Positions 1-8,413 of a stretch of DNA of 64,000 bases are shown here, in pieces. How positions within the stretch are numbered: position 1 is the stretch's first letter; each line of letters opens with the position of its first letter. A program made the position numbers and the translations under genes. The stretch is taken from NCBI RefSeq assembly GCF_005281835.1, contig NZ_RZIS01000006.1:1-64000 (forward strand), written 5' to 3'. The notes beneath the pieces were generated by a model, which was not told where the DNA came from, did not search any database, and was given only the letters and a program-made list of their open reading frames with translations. The stretch is from Vibrio profundi (lineage in GTDB: Bacteria; Pseudomonadota; Gammaproteobacteria; Enterobacterales; Vibrionaceae).

Positions 1-77
1 AGTCGTTTCCGCTCGACTTGCATGTGTTAGGCCTGCCGCCAGCGTTCAATCTGAGCCATGATCAAACTCTTCAATTT
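1..77 (-). rRNA. rrs: 16S ribosomal RNA, 5' end (partial)
   Basis: Read on the minus strand, the segment begins AAATTGAAGAGTTTGATC and continues through the conserved GGCTCAG and ACGCTGGCGGCAGGCC blocks of the bacterial 16S 5' end. The final bases (GAGCGGAAACGACT) fit Vibrio. The gene runs off the window at position 1. It follows clpB on the same strand, as rrsG follows clpB in Escherichia coli. Confidence 0.98.
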
Positions 78-136
78 AAGATTTTGTCGGCTCAATGAAT
101 ACTGACTTCAAAACTACTAATGTAATTTTAAAGCTT

Positions 137-161
137 ATTATCGTTCCAACAGAACGATAAT
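137..161 (-). other. Perfect hairpin in the rRNA leader
   Basis: The arms ATTATCGTTC and GAACGATAAT are exact complements around a 5-base loop. The hairpin lies about 60 bases before the mature 16S 5' end, inside the transcribed leader. A role in RNase III processing or leader folding is possible but inferred. Confidence 0.6.
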
Positions 162-280
162 GAATTGACTGTGCCAAGACCGAAGTCTTGATTGGTCACT
201 CAGCTCATTGAAACCAAAGTGATACCTAAGTATCAATTTTTGATATTCATCAACGAGTGCCCACACAGATTGATAGGTTT

Positions 281-296
281 AAATTGTTAAAGAGCT
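281..296 (-). promoter_or_regulatory. rRNA antitermination boxA
   Basis: On the minus strand this reads AGCTCTTTAACAATTT, nearly identical to the E. coli rrn boxA (TGCTCTTTAACA). In rRNA leaders boxA binds NusB/NusE and helps assemble the complex that lets polymerase ignore Rho. It lies between promoter P2 and the 16S gene, its normal place. Confidence 0.9.
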
Positions 297-336
297 TACT
301 TCATCAAATCGCTTAGGACTCTCGAAGTGGACGGCC

Positions 337-364
337 ATTCTAGCGAGATAACACTTAGTGTCAA
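337..364 (-). promoter_or_regulatory. rRNA operon promoter P2
   Basis: The minus strand has TTGACA, a 16-base spacer and TAGAAT, followed by a GC-rich discriminator. It is the promoter closer to the 16S gene, about 40 bases upstream of boxA. The 16-base spacing is typical of growth-rate-regulated rRNA promoters. Confidence 0.8.
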
Positions 365-460
365 ACACTTTTTAGTTATTTCTCTGAGAGTTAACTTTCT
401 AACTCACCGTCATGTTGTCTAACTCATAATAAGTTTGGTTTCCCGTGACAACGGTGGCGC

Positions 461-488
461 ATTATAGGCACTTACTTGTGGAGTACAA
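461..488 (-). promoter_or_regulatory. rRNA operon promoter P1
   Basis: The minus strand has TTGTAC, a 16-base spacer and a consensus TATAAT followed directly by GCGCCACC. That discriminator is the classic rrn P1 sequence linked to ppGpp/DksA control. The AT-rich DNA just upstream could serve as an UP element. Start-site position is inferred. Confidence 0.85.
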
Positions 489-540
489 CCTTTAATTAGT
501 GCAAACCATCCCGTTCGAACAAGTATTAAACAAATAGACT

Positions 541-583
541 AAAAAAGCGGTAAATGGAGCACTAATTACTCTATTTACCGCTT
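541..583 (-). terminator. clpB terminator
   Basis: On the minus strand, arms AAGCGGTAAAT and ATTTACCGCTT form a hairpin followed by a T run. It starts just after the clpB stop codon and separates clpB from the rRNA promoters. Confidence 0.85.
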
Positions 584-597
584 CATTTATTCAACCG

Positions 598-3171
598 CTA
601 TTGATGAGCAATAATTTTATCGTTACTAACTAGCAGTTTTACTTTTTTCTCGGGATTTATCTTTCCGGCAAGAATAGCTTTCGCTAACGGGTTCTCGACA
701 CTTTGCTGAATCGCTCGCTTCAGTGGGCGAGCACCAAATACAGGGTCAAAACCAACTTGAGCAATCAATTCGAGAGCTTTATCAGACACATCTAACTGAT
801 ATCCATTTTCTTCCATTCGTTGACCTAATCGATCAAGCTGAATTGAAGCAATCGACTTAATGTGCTCGCGCCCTAATGGATGGAACACAACACTTTCATC
901 CACTCGATTCAAAAATTCAGGCCTGAAGTGCTTACCCACGACATCCATAACTTCATCTTTTATTCCTTGATAATCTAACGTATTAAAGTTTTCCTGGATA
1001 CGTGTTGACCCTAAGTTAGAAGTCATGATGAGTACTGTATTTCTAAAATCTACAGTTCGACCTTGACCATCTGTTAACCGACCATCATCAAGAACTTGAA
1101 GTAAGATGTTGAATACGTCAGGGTGCGCCTTTTCTACTTCATCCAACAAAATTACTGAATAAGGTTTACGGCGAACAGCTTCTGTTAGGTAGCCCCCTTC
1201 TTCATAGCCAACATAACCAGGAGGTGCGCCAACCAGCCTTGCCACTGAATGTTTTTCCATAAACTCAGACATATCCACACGAACCATCGCATCCTCACTG
1301 TCAAACATGAAGTTTGCCAATGTCTTACATAGCTCAGTTTTACCCACCCCAGTTGGCCCTAAAAATAGGAACGAACCAATCGGCTTATTTGGATCAGATA
1401 AACCTGCTCGGCTACGACGAATCGCATTAGACACAACTTCAACCGCTTCAACTTGGCCAATGACCCTCTTGTGTAAAGCCGACTCCATTTTTAGGAGCTT
1501 ATCTTTTTCAGCTTCAAGCATCTTAGATACCGGAATACCTGTTTGCTTCGATAATACTTCGGCAATCTCAGCGTCCGTGACTTTATTACGTAGCAGAGTC
1601 ATTTCTTGCATTTCCGCCTGAGTGGCTAAATCAAGTTGCTTCTCTAATTCCGGGATACGTCCATATTGAAGCTCAGACATGCGATTAAGATCTCCGGCAC
1701 GCCGGGCAAAATCCATATCCATTCGAGCTTGCTCTAACTCAGCCTTAATATGTTGCGTACCAGACAATGACGCTTTCTCTGCATTCCATACTTCTTCAAG
1801 CTCGGCAAAATCGCGTTCTTTTTCCTGCAATTCTTCTTGCAAGGTTTTAAGCCGCTTTTCACTGGCTTCGTCAACTTCATTTGTTAAAGCTTGCTGCTCG
1901 ATTTTTAGTTGGATGATTTTGCGTTCCAACTTATCAAGTGACTCTGGTTTAGAATCAATTTGCATGCGAATACTTGATGCCGCTTCATCGATTAAATCAA
2001 TCGCTTTATCGGGTAATTGACGATCGGATACATAACGATGCGATAAGCTCGCCGCGGCCACAATGGCAGGATCGGTAATTTCAACATGATGGTGAAGCTC
2101 ATAACGCTCTTTCAGGCCACGTAGAATAGCCACCGTGTCTTCAACCGTTGGTTCATCTACTAGAACTTTCTGAAAACGACGCTCCAATGCAGGATCTTTT
2201 TCAATATACTGGCGGAATTCATCTAATGTTGTAGCGCCCACGCAGTGAAGTTCACCGCGAGCAAGCGCAGGCTTTAGCATGTTACCCGCATCCATCGAGC
2301 CTTCACCTTTACCAGCACCAACCATAGTATGAAGCTCATCAATAAAAAGAATGACATTGCCTTCTTCTTTTGACAGTTCATTCAATACTGATTTCAAACG
2401 CTCTTCGAATTCACCTCGATATTTAGCACCTGCCACAAGTGCTCCCATATCAAGAGAAAGAACTCGGCGTCCTCTTAGGCCTTCAGGCACTTCATTATTG
2501 ATAATTCGCTGCGCTAACCCTTCAACAATCGCGGTTTTACCCACACCTGGTTCACCAATGATTACAGGGTTGTTTTTGGTTCTACGTTGAAGAACTTGGA
2601 TCGTTCGGCGGATTTCATCATCACGGCCAATGACCGGATCCAACTTCCCTTGTTCGGCTCGCTCAGTTAGATCGATCGTAAATTTTTCGAGTGCTTGACG
2701 TTTGTCTTCCGCATTTGGGTCGTCGACTTTCTGCCCGCCACGGATCTGTTCTATCGCGCTGGAGAGCTTTTCTTCGGTCAAGCCAAGCTCTTTGAGTAAT
2801 TTACCCAGCGCACCTTTGTCTTCAACGGCTGCAAGGAGGAATATTTCTGACGAGATATACGTATCTTGACGCTTTTGAGCCACTTTATCGCATAAATTAA
2901 AAAGCGTCCCCATAGCACTAGAAAGCTGGACGTCACCACCAATACCACTGACTTTAGGTACACGGTCTAACATTTCGCTAAGCTTGGAGCGAAGTTGTAC
3001 CACGTCGATATTTAACATGGTCAATAGTGGGCGAATGGCGCTGCCATCTTGGTTCAGTAATGACACCATTAGATGGACTGGTTCTATATATTGATGATCA
3101 CGACCCAGTGCGAGTGACTGAGCATCAGAAATCGCAACTTGAAACTTACTAGTGAATCGATCGAGACGCAT
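598..3171 (-). CDS. clpB: ClpB protein disaggregase (Hsp100)
   Basis: ClpB is a hexameric cytoplasmic AAA+ machine that pulls aggregated proteins apart with DnaK. The 857-residue length matches E. coli ClpB. It has an N-terminal Clp repeat domain (about 1-145), AAA-1 with Walker A GEPGVGKT (about 205-212), a coiled-coil M domain (about 410-525) and AAA-2 with Walker A GPTGVGKT (about 605). The AAA-1 pore loop [13 protein letters not shown] and the AAA-2 GYVG loop are present. There is no ClpP-binding IGF-type loop that I can see, as expected for ClpB. A sigma-32-type promoter lies just upstream and a terminator just downstream, so it is probably its own heat-shock unit. Confidence 0.98.
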   Translation of the reverse strand: MRLDRFTSKFQVAISDAQSLALGRDHQYIEPVHLMVSLLNQDGSAIRPLLTMLNIDVVQLRSKLSEMLDRVPKVSGIGGDVQLSSAMGTLFNLCDKVAQKRQDTYISSEIFLLAAVEDKGALGKLLKELGLTEEKLSSAIEQIRGGQKVDDPNAEDKRQALEKFTIDLTERAEQGKLDPVIGRDDEIRRTIQVLQRRTKNNPVIIGEPGVGKTAIVEGLAQRIINNEVPEGLRGRRVLSLDMGALVAGAKYRGEFEERLKSVLNELSKEEGNVILFIDELHTMVGAGKGEGSMDAGNMLKPALARGELHCVGATTLDEFRQYIEKDPALERRFQKVLVDEPTVEDTVAILRGLKERYELHHHVEITDPAIVAAASLSHRYVSDRQLPDKAIDLIDEAASSIRMQIDSKPESLDKLERKIIQLKIEQQALTNEVDEASEKRLKTLQEELQEKERDFAELEEVWNAEKASLSGTQHIKAELEQARMDMDFARRAGDLNRMSELQYGRIPELEKQLDLATQAEMQEMTLLRNKVTDAEIAEVLSKQTGIPVSKMLEAEKDKLLKMESALHKRVIGQVEAVEVVSNAIRRSRAGLSDPNKPIGSFLFLGPTGVGKTELCKTLANFMFDSEDAMVRVDMSEFMEKHSVARLVGAPPGYVGYEEGGYLTEAVRRKPYSVILLDEVEKAHPDVFNILLQVLDDGRLTDGQGRTVDFRNTVLIMTSNLGSTRIQENFNTLDYQGIKDEVMDVVGKHFRPEFLNRVDESVVFHPLGREHIKSIASIQLDRLGQRMEENGYQLDVSDKALELIAQVGFDPVFGARPLKRAIQQSVENPLAKAILAGKINPEKKVKLLVSNDKIIAHQ

Positions 3172-3211
3172 ACCAACCTTCCTAAATCATAGATATTTAT
3201 CTTATGGTTAG

Positions 3212-3241
3212 AAGATGGATACGGTATGACACATTTTCAAG
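3212..3241 (-). promoter_or_regulatory. Sigma-32 (heat-shock) promoter of clpB
   Basis: On the minus strand, CTTGAAAA is followed by 14 bases and TCCATCTT. This resembles the sigma-32 consensus (CTTGAAA, 13-15 bases, CCCCATNT). It ends about 40 bases before the clpB start. clpB is a sigma-32 regulon gene in related bacteria. Confidence 0.8.
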
Positions 3242-3282
3242 GGGAGAAGCGTTAAGCTGGAGTTTACTTAACTGAAAAAGGA

Positions 3283-4008
3283 CTATTCAATCCAAATAAA
3301 TGACGCTTGGCGGCCAGTCACGCCATCGCGGCGATAAGAATAAAAGTTATCTGGTTCAGCAAAAGTGCAAAGGTTTGAGTCAAAGACTTGCGTGACCCCT
3401 ACTTTTTGTAAGCGCTGTGTCGCCAATTGAGACATATTGGCAAGCCATTTACCTTGTTCCTGTTTTTTTTCAAAGGCTTGAATCGCATTGCTATCAAACG
3501 TTACAAACGCATCTAAAACATCGACGCCAACTTCAAACGCAGCTGGGCCAATTGCAGGGCCTAGCCATGCCAGAACTTCGCCATCAAACTTAGCAACAGC
3601 ATTTTCAACAATACCACCAGCCAGTCCTCGCCAACCAGCATGCACCGCTGCAACCTGTGTCCCCTGAGTGTTAGTTAATAACACAGGTAAACAATCAGCC
3701 GTCATTGCAGAGCACACCACACCTGAAACTGTAGTAAATACACCATCAGCATCCAATATTTCTGAAGTAGGCGTTTTACAAGTCGCTATCGCTGTTGAAT
3801 GGGTTTGGTTCAACCAAATTGGGGGGGTAGGCATAGAAGCTTGCTCAGCTAACCACTGCCTATTTCGCTCAACAAGAGAAAGCTCATCCCCAACATGCGC
3901 CCCAAGATTTAGACCTTGGTATTGGCGAGACGAATAGCCACCTTGACGCGTCGAAGCAAACGCTTTGACATTCTTTGGTGCATTCCAGTTAGGGATGATC
4001 ATCTGCAT
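3283..4008 (-). CDS. pgeF: Peptidoglycan editing factor PgeF (YfiH family, DUF152)
   Basis: This is the 241-residue cytoplasmic YfiH/PgeF family. In E. coli it removes wrongly incorporated L-serine from UDP-MurNAc precursors; older annotation calls it polyphenol oxidase or laccase-domain protein. Family features are the early STRQGG motif (about 19-24), the metal-site region TADCLPVLL (about 103-111), VHAGWRGL (about 118-125) and the late SYRRDGVTGRQA. It overlaps the rluD stop by one base (TAATG), so translation is probably coupled. The rluD-pgeF-clpB order matches E. coli. A second ATG two codons in is an alternative start. Confidence 0.95.
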   Translation of the reverse strand: MQMIIPNWNAPKNVKAFASTRQGGYSSRQYQGLNLGAHVGDELSLVERNRQWLAEQASMPTPPIWLNQTHSTAIATCKTPTSEILDADGVFTTVSGVVCSAMTADCLPVLLTNTQGTQVAAVHAGWRGLAGGIVENAVAKFDGEVLAWLGPAIGPAAFEVGVDVLDAFVTFDSNAIQAFEKKQEQGKWLANMSQLATQRLQKVGVTQVFDSNLCTFAEPDNFYSYRRDGVTGRQASFIWIE

Positions 4009-4982
4009 TAGATGTCGTCTTCTTTATTTTCACGAGCATCAACTCGTAATGCTTCAGCCATAACGACCATATCGTTAGGAACCGGCGCATGAAACTCCAT
4101 CTCTTCACCTGAGATAGGGTGAACAAACTTAAGCATCACGGCGTGCAAAGCTTGACGATCAAATGAACGGATCATGTGAGTCAGCTCTTCAGAAGCACCT
4201 TTAGGGATTCGAGCACGGCCGCCGTATGCAATATCCCCAAGAAGAGGGTGTTGTAGATATGACATGTGGACACGAATTTGGTGAGTACGGCCAGTTTCTA
4301 GACGTAAGCGAATACGCGTATGTTCACGGAAATGCTCCGCTACACGGTAGTGAGTGATCGCAGGTTTACCCAGCTCATTCACAGCCATTAAAGTACGTTT
4401 CGTTGAGTGACGACCAATCGCCTTCTCAATCATGCCACCAGCCGTCATTTTGCCAATTGCGATCGCTTCATACTCACGAGTAATACGACGCTTTGCGAGC
4501 GCACGAACCAAACGAGTTTGAGCAGGTACGGTTTTCGCTACCACCATTAAGCCTGTGGTGTCTTTATCAAGACGGTGCACAATACCTGCACGCGGAACTT
4601 CAGCGATCTGAGGGTAGTGATGCAGTAAGGCATTCAATACCGTACCGTCAGGAGTACCAGCACCAGGGTGAACAACAAAGTCACGTGGTTTGTTTATTAC
4701 CAAAAGGTCGTCATCTTCATAGATAATATCTAGAGGAATGTCTTGTGCTTCCCAGCGTTCTTCATCTTCCAGTTCAGCTTGTAAGACGATTTCTTCACCG
4801 CCCATTACTTTAACGCGTGGTTTAGTGATAACTTCTCCATCCACTTGGATTTTGCCATCAAGAAGCCATTCTTTAATGCGAGAACGTGAAAAATCGGTAA
4901 AGAGTTCAGCGACAGCTTGGTCTAGACGTTGACCTAACTGGCTGCTTTTTACTGTGTCTGTTAATGTGATCTGCTGAGCCAT
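4008..4982 (-). CDS. rluD: 23S rRNA pseudouridine(1911/1915/1917) synthase RluD
   Basis: RluD makes pseudouridines at 1911, 1915 and 1917 in helix 69 of 23S rRNA. The 324 residues have an N-terminal S4 RNA-binding domain (about 15-80) and a pseudouridine synthase domain with the catalytic-Asp motif HRLDKDTTG (about 136-144). The later motif GRTHQIRVH is also present. The length is that of E. coli RluD (326). It is divergent from bamD and is the first gene of an rluD-pgeF unit. Confidence 0.97.
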   Translation of the reverse strand: MAQQITLTDTVKSSQLGQRLDQAVAELFTDFSRSRIKEWLLDGKIQVDGEVITKPRVKVMGGEEIVLQAELEDEERWEAQDIPLDIIYEDDDLLVINKPRDFVVHPGAGTPDGTVLNALLHHYPQIAEVPRAGIVHRLDKDTTGLMVVAKTVPAQTRLVRALAKRRITREYEAIAIGKMTAGGMIEKAIGRHSTKRTLMAVNELGKPAITHYRVAEHFREHTRIRLRLETGRTHQIRVHMSYLQHPLLGDIAYGGRARIPKGASEELTHMIRSFDRQALHAVMLKFVHPISGEEMEFHAPVPNDMVVMAEALRVDARENKEDDI

Positions 4983-5120
4983 ATCGAACTTTTTTAAAAA
5001 CCGTGAGACTAATACCCATTACTATGGATAAAATAGAATAATTGCATCATTGTATCTGTTACTGGTTAGAAAGTAACGGAAGCTTACGAAATATTTAAAT
5101 TCAAGGAATCGACTCCTGAC

Positions 5121-5846
5121 ATGAAACACCTTACTTTATCGGGTCTATTAGCCGTAACACTCTTAGTTGGCTGTTCAAGCAGTGACGAAATTGTTCCTGA
5201 TGTTCCACCTTCTGTGCTGTATTCAGAAGCGCAACTTTCTCTGCAAAGCGGCAGTTGGTTAACTGCAATTGAAAAGCTGGAAGCTCTGGACTCTCGCTAC
5301 CCATTTGGTGCGTACTCGGAACAAGTACAGCTCGATCTGATTTACGCTTACTACAAAAATGACGACCTAGCTCTTGGCCTAGCAACCATTTCTCGTTTTA
5401 TGCGCCTAAATCCAACTCATGAAAAACTGGATTGGGTACTGTACATGCGTGGATTAACGCACATGGCACAAGACCGTAATTTTATGCACGACATTTTCAA
5501 CATTGATCGTAGCGACCGAGATCCTGAGCCAGTAAAACTCGCATTTGCTGATTTCAAAAAACTGTTAGAGCGCAGCCCTAACAGCCCATATGCCGAAGAT
5601 GCGCAAAAACGCATGTTCGCCTTGAAAAACCGTTTAGCAAATTACGATTTAGCGACCGCTGATTTTTATCTGCGCCGTGAAGCATGGATTGCGGCTGTCA
5701 ACCGAAGCCAAGAATTGCAACGAACTTTCCCAGACACGGTGGCAGCTCGAAAATCTTTAGAAATTCAATTAGAAGCGTATAAGCAGCTAGGCCTTGAAGA
5801 TGCCGTAGCTAGAACGGAAAAGCTGATTGAATTGAACCCACTATAA
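5121..5846 (+). CDS. bamD: Outer-membrane assembly lipoprotein BamD
   Basis: BamD is the essential lipoprotein of the BAM complex, which inserts beta-barrel proteins in the outer membrane. The N-terminus is a lipoprotein signal with lipobox LVGC (Cys18) and Ser-Ser-Ser after it. The rest is tetratricopeptide-like helical repeats, including SRYPFGAYSEQ and SPNSPYAEDAQKRM. Length is 241, close to E. coli BamD (245). The best ribosome site, AGGA at about 5105, is 13 bases from the ATG; it can pair with the TCCT just before the start, forming a tiny hairpin. It is divergent from rluD and ends in its own terminator. Confidence 0.97.
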   Translation: MKHLTLSGLLAVTLLVGCSSSDEIVPDVPPSVLYSEAQLSLQSGSWLTAIEKLEALDSRYPFGAYSEQVQLDLIYAYYKNDDLALGLATISRFMRLNPTHEKLDWVLYMRGLTHMAQDRNFMHDIFNIDRSDRDPEPVKLAFADFKKLLERSPNSPYAEDAQKRMFALKNRLANYDLATADFYLRREAWIAAVNRSQELQRTFPDTVAARKSLEIQLEAYKQLGLEDAVARTEKLIELNPL

Positions 5847-5867
5847 ACTCAATTTCGTAAAATCCTC

Positions 5868-5903
5868 AAAAGCGCCTTTATTTCGATAAATGGCGCTTTT
5901 TTA
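5868..5903 (+). terminator. bamD terminator
   Basis: Arms AAAAGCGCC and GGCGCTTTT flank an AT-rich loop and are followed by T's. It is positioned 20 bases after the bamD stop. Confidence 0.85.
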
Positions 5904-6005
5904 ATAGCTTTTCCCAAATTTTAGAGCCATATCATATACCCTACAGCAACTTGCCACTCATCCATTATGTATATATGCTGAAAATAATATTAACAAAACA
6001 TCAAC

Positions 6006-7463
6006 ATGGACGTGGGTGTGAAAAAGTTACTTATTATCTTAAGCATATTAATATGCGCTCCCTTTAAATTAGGGGCTTTGGAGCTCTCTCCTTTAAGCAA
6101 AGAACCCTACACTGGGGACTTAGACGAGCTCACAAAAAAGAACATTGTACGTGTTCTTGTTTCTGCCGATCTTGGGTTTTACTACATTGAAGGAGGCCGC
6201 CCCAAAGGGATCATCGCCGAGCTTCTTTATTACTTTGAAAAACAACTCAAACAAAAAAACCAATACATGAACATTCAGATCATCCCAGTACAACGAGATG
6301 ATCTACTTCCCTCCTTATCACGCGGTTATGGTGATCTTGCTGTCGCCAACTTAACCATCACAGAGAAGCGCTTAAAAAACGTGGATTTTAGTAATCCCGT
6401 CATTAAAGACGTGCAAGAGTTGATCGTTACAGGGAAAAACCACCCACCTATTTCTTCCATCGAACAATTGAGCGGCAAAGAAATTTGGGTTCGTGCCAGT
6501 TCCAGCTATTTTGAAAGTATTCAGAACATCAACCAACAGCTCAATGAAAAAGGCTTACCACCGGTCTTTGTTCAGTTCATAGAAGAAACACTACAAGACT
6601 ATGAGCTCGTTGAAATGATCAACCAAGGTTACATCGAAGCCACGGTCCTCGATAGCCATAAAACCGCTCTATGGCTCAATGTATTAGACAACATTCAAGT
6701 ACACAGAGATTTTCCATTACGCGATTCGGGACAAATTGCTTGGGCGCTGCGTCACAACAGCCCAAAACTGAAAAGCGAAGTGAACCAGTATTTAAAGAAA
6801 GCAAAGACAGGCACCCTACTTGGAAATGTTATCTATGGGAAATACTTGGGGAATACAAAATGGCTTAGCCGCGCTTTAAACCCCAGCAAAATTGCAAAGC
6901 TTGAGCATTTATCTGCCTTATTCAGCCAATATTCAAATCAATATGAGTTCGATTCATTAATGATTTCAGCGCAAGCTTATCAAGAGTCAGGGCTTGATCA
7001 GAGTAAAGTCTCTCACCGTGGGGCGGTAGGCATAATGCAAGTTCTACCGAGCACAGCCAAAGACCCGAACGTTAACATCAAAAATATCTACGAAGTAGAA
7101 AACAACATCCACGCAGGCGTAAAGTACATGCGCTTCATAAAGGACAGGTACTTCGATAATGAAGAAATCTCCATTGATAACCAAATCTACTTTTCATTAG
7201 CCGCCTACAATGCTGGCCCTGCCAAGATTCGAAAAATGAGGCGCTTAGCCATTAAACATGGCTATAACCCTAATATTTGGTTTAAAAATGTGGAAGTCAT
7301 TGCGAGAAGAAATATCGGCAGGGAACCAGTGCACTATGTAGCGAACATCAATCGTTACTATGTCATCTATAAACAACTCGATAAGATCCAGCAGATTCGC
7401 AAAGAAGGGAACGCCCAATTATTGCCGAAACAGCCTGTCTCACTGATGCACATTTCGCAGTGA
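6006..7463 (+). CDS. MltF-like protein: extracellular solute-binding domain fused to SLT lytic transglycosylase
   Basis: The 485-residue protein has a Sec signal peptide (hydrophobic stretch about 7-24), a family-3 solute-binding domain (about 45-270) and a C-terminal SLT lytic transglycosylase domain (about 305-440). The SLT motifs are AYQESGLD with likely catalytic Glu327, GAVGIMQVLPSTA and the AAYNAGPAKI block. This is the MltF arrangement: cleavage of peptidoglycan glycan strands to anhydromuropeptides, modulated by a ligand-binding domain. It is shorter than E. coli MltF (518). The ATG at 6006 has no ribosome site; the GTG at 6018, four codons later, keeps a tighter signal peptide and may be the true start. 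I cannot tell whether it is MltF itself or a paralog. Monocistronic, with terminators on both sides. Confidence 0.85.
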   Translation: MDVGVKKLLIILSILICAPFKLGALELSPLSKEPYTGDLDELTKKNIVRVLVSADLGFYYIEGGRPKGIIAELLYYFEKQLKQKNQYMNIQIIPVQRDDLLPSLSRGYGDLAVANLTITEKRLKNVDFSNPVIKDVQELIVTGKNHPPISSIEQLSGKEIWVRASSSYFESIQNINQQLNEKGLPPVFVQFIEETLQDYELVEMINQGYIEATVLDSHKTALWLNVLDNIQVHRDFPLRDSGQIAWALRHNSPKLKSEVNQYLKKAKTGTLLGNVIYGKYLGNTKWLSRALNPSKIAKLEHLSALFSQYSNQYEFDSLMISAQAYQESGLDQSKVSHRGAVGIMQVLPSTAKDPNVNIKNIYEVENNIHAGVKYMRFIKDRYFDNEEISIDNQIYFSLAAYNAGPAKIRKMRRLAIKHGYNPNIWFKNVEVIARRNIGREPVHYVANINRYYVIYKQLDKIQQIRKEGNAQLLPKQPVSLMHISQ

Positions 7464-7474
7464 TCGCCACCATT

Positions 7475-7505
7475 AAAAATGCCGCTCTAAGAAGAGCGGC
7501 ATTTT
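7475..7505 (+). terminator. Terminator after the SLT fusion gene
   Basis: Arms AAAATGCCGCTCT and AGAGCGGCATTTT form a long hairpin ending in T's, starting 12 bases after the stop codon. Confidence 0.85.
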
Positions 7506-7698
7506 CTAATTCAGAGCTAGGCTAAGTATTTTCACTATGCATGAAGCAAAATCACATAACGATGATGATTACGAAATAATCAAACCTTTTTTAAGGTTGT
7601 CACAGGGCCCCAAAAATGAATAATTTCTAGCGCTTACCTTTCTCCCAATTTATCCCAAAACGCATTGATAACAAGATATTTTATCCAATAAAGAACAA

Positions 7699-7720
7699 AC
7701 ATTTGCGTAAGATCACATTT
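7699..7720 (+). promoter_or_regulatory. Upstream candidate CRP site of raiA
   Basis: By eye, 16 of 22 positions match the E. coli CRP consensus, with a perfect right half (GATCACATTT). Its centre is 49 bp upstream of the stronger CRP site before raiA. Confidence 0.55.
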
Positions 7721-7747
7721 GATTTCATTCCCTTTAGCACCTCACAC

Positions 7748-7769
7748 AAAGGTGATTTAGATCACATTT
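7748..7769 (+). promoter_or_regulatory. Strong candidate CRP site of raiA
   Basis: 20 of 22 positions match the CRP consensus; the core is GGTGATTTAGATCACA. It lies 63 bases before the raiA start codon, where an activator could sit next to the promoter. CRP control of raiA is known in enteric bacteria; control here is inferred. Confidence 0.75.
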
Positions 7770-7831
7770 ATTTTGTGCCTGATCAGTAATCTGGAGTTAA
7801 CCCATGAGGGATACAACAGAGGAAAACTTCT

Positions 7832-8167
7832 ATGAGAATGAACATCACTGGTAAAAATATCGACATCACCTCTGCAATCCGTGAGCACATAGAAAGCAAA
7901 TTTAAAAAACTAGAAAAGTGGCAAGTAGACATCATTGGCTGCCAAGCAAGTTTTAGCGAAGAACCAAACAAGAAAAAGAAATTTGAAGCCGTAATCACAG
8001 TACCAAAAGGCAAACTTGTGGCTTCATCAGTTCATGACGACCTTTACGTAGCCGTCAACGAAGTTGAACAGAAACTAGAGCGACAGCTAAACAAACTTCG
8101 TCACAAACCAGAAGCACGCCGAGCAGAGAAACCTGAAATTGAAGAGCTCGAAGCCGAAGCTGAATAA
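7832..8167 (+). CDS. raiA: Ribosome-associated inhibitor RaiA / hibernation factor family
   Basis: This is the 111-residue S30AE/YfiA family, which binds the small-subunit decoding site and stalls or protects ribosomes in stationary phase and cold. The start MNITGKNIDITSAIREH and the internal VSVHDDLYVAV-like segment (SSVHDDLYVAVNEVEQKL, about 65-82) are typical. The acidic C-terminal tail (about 95-111) fits the RaiA rather than the shorter HPF type. Ribosome site AGAGGAAAA lies about 10 bases before the ATG. Two candidate CRP sites precede it and a terminator follows. Confidence 0.95.
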   Translation: MRMNITGKNIDITSAIREHIESKFKKLEKWQVDIIGCQASFSEEPNKKKKFEAVITVPKGKLVASSVHDDLYVAVNEVEQKLERQLNKLRHKPEARRAEKPEIEELEAEAE

Positions 8168-8186
8168 GTAACAAGAAAGGATTTAA

Positions 8187-8216
8187 AAAATAGCGCCGTT
8201 GAGGCGCTATTTTTTT
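8187..8216 (+). terminator. raiA terminator
   Basis: Arms AATAGCGCC and GGCGCTATT with a GTTGA loop are followed by a run of T's. It overlaps the start of the pheL promoter region. Confidence 0.88.
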
Positions 8217-8218
8217 GC

Positions 8219-8247
8219 TTGACGCTCTACCCTAGCTTGCTTATTGT
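8219..8247 (+). promoter_or_regulatory. Promoter of the pheL-pheA transcript
   Basis: TTGACG, a 17-base spacer and TATTGT lie about 30 bases before the leader-peptide start. It directly follows the raiA terminator, so pheA has its own transcript. Confidence 0.7.
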
Positions 8248-8277
8248 GTTTAAACATTCATAAAGTAATCACTTTTT

Positions 8278-8325
8278 ATGCACACAACTCATCTGTTTAT
8301 TTTTGACTTCTTTTTTCTTCCGTAA
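8278..8325 (+). CDS. pheL: pheA leader peptide PheL
   Basis: A 15-codon reading frame encodes MHTTHLFIFDFFFLP, with five Phe codons including three in a row. It sits between a promoter and a terminator hairpin just before pheA, exactly as the E. coli pheL peptide does. Ribosome stalling at the Phe codons when charged tRNA-Phe is scarce would prevent the downstream terminator from forming. The sequence differs from E. coli PheL but the design is the same. Confidence 0.9.
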   Translation: MHTTHLFIFDFFFLP

Positions 8326-8328
8326 ATC

Positions 8329-8399
8329 GGAGGCTAAGTCGTTTTAGAAAAACAAGTCAAAAACGAACAGAAAGCCTCCCAAAGAAGGGAGGCTTTTTT
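8329..8399 (+). promoter_or_regulatory. Phe attenuator (antiterminator/terminator switch) before pheA
   Basis: The terminator has arms AAGCCTCCC (8372-8380) and GGGAGGCTT with a T run. Its left arm can instead pair with GGAGGCT at 8329-8335; TCGTTTT (8339-8345) and AAAACGA (8360-8366) extend that antiterminator helix. The segment at 8354-8369 can alternatively pair with the Phe-codon region 8294-8309 (14 of 16 bases), which would block the antiterminator when the leader peptide is fully translated. These mutually exclusive pairings are read directly from the sequence; the regulatory logic is that of known amino acid operons. Confidence 0.9.
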
Positions 8400-8413
8400 A
8401 TAAGGACACATTC

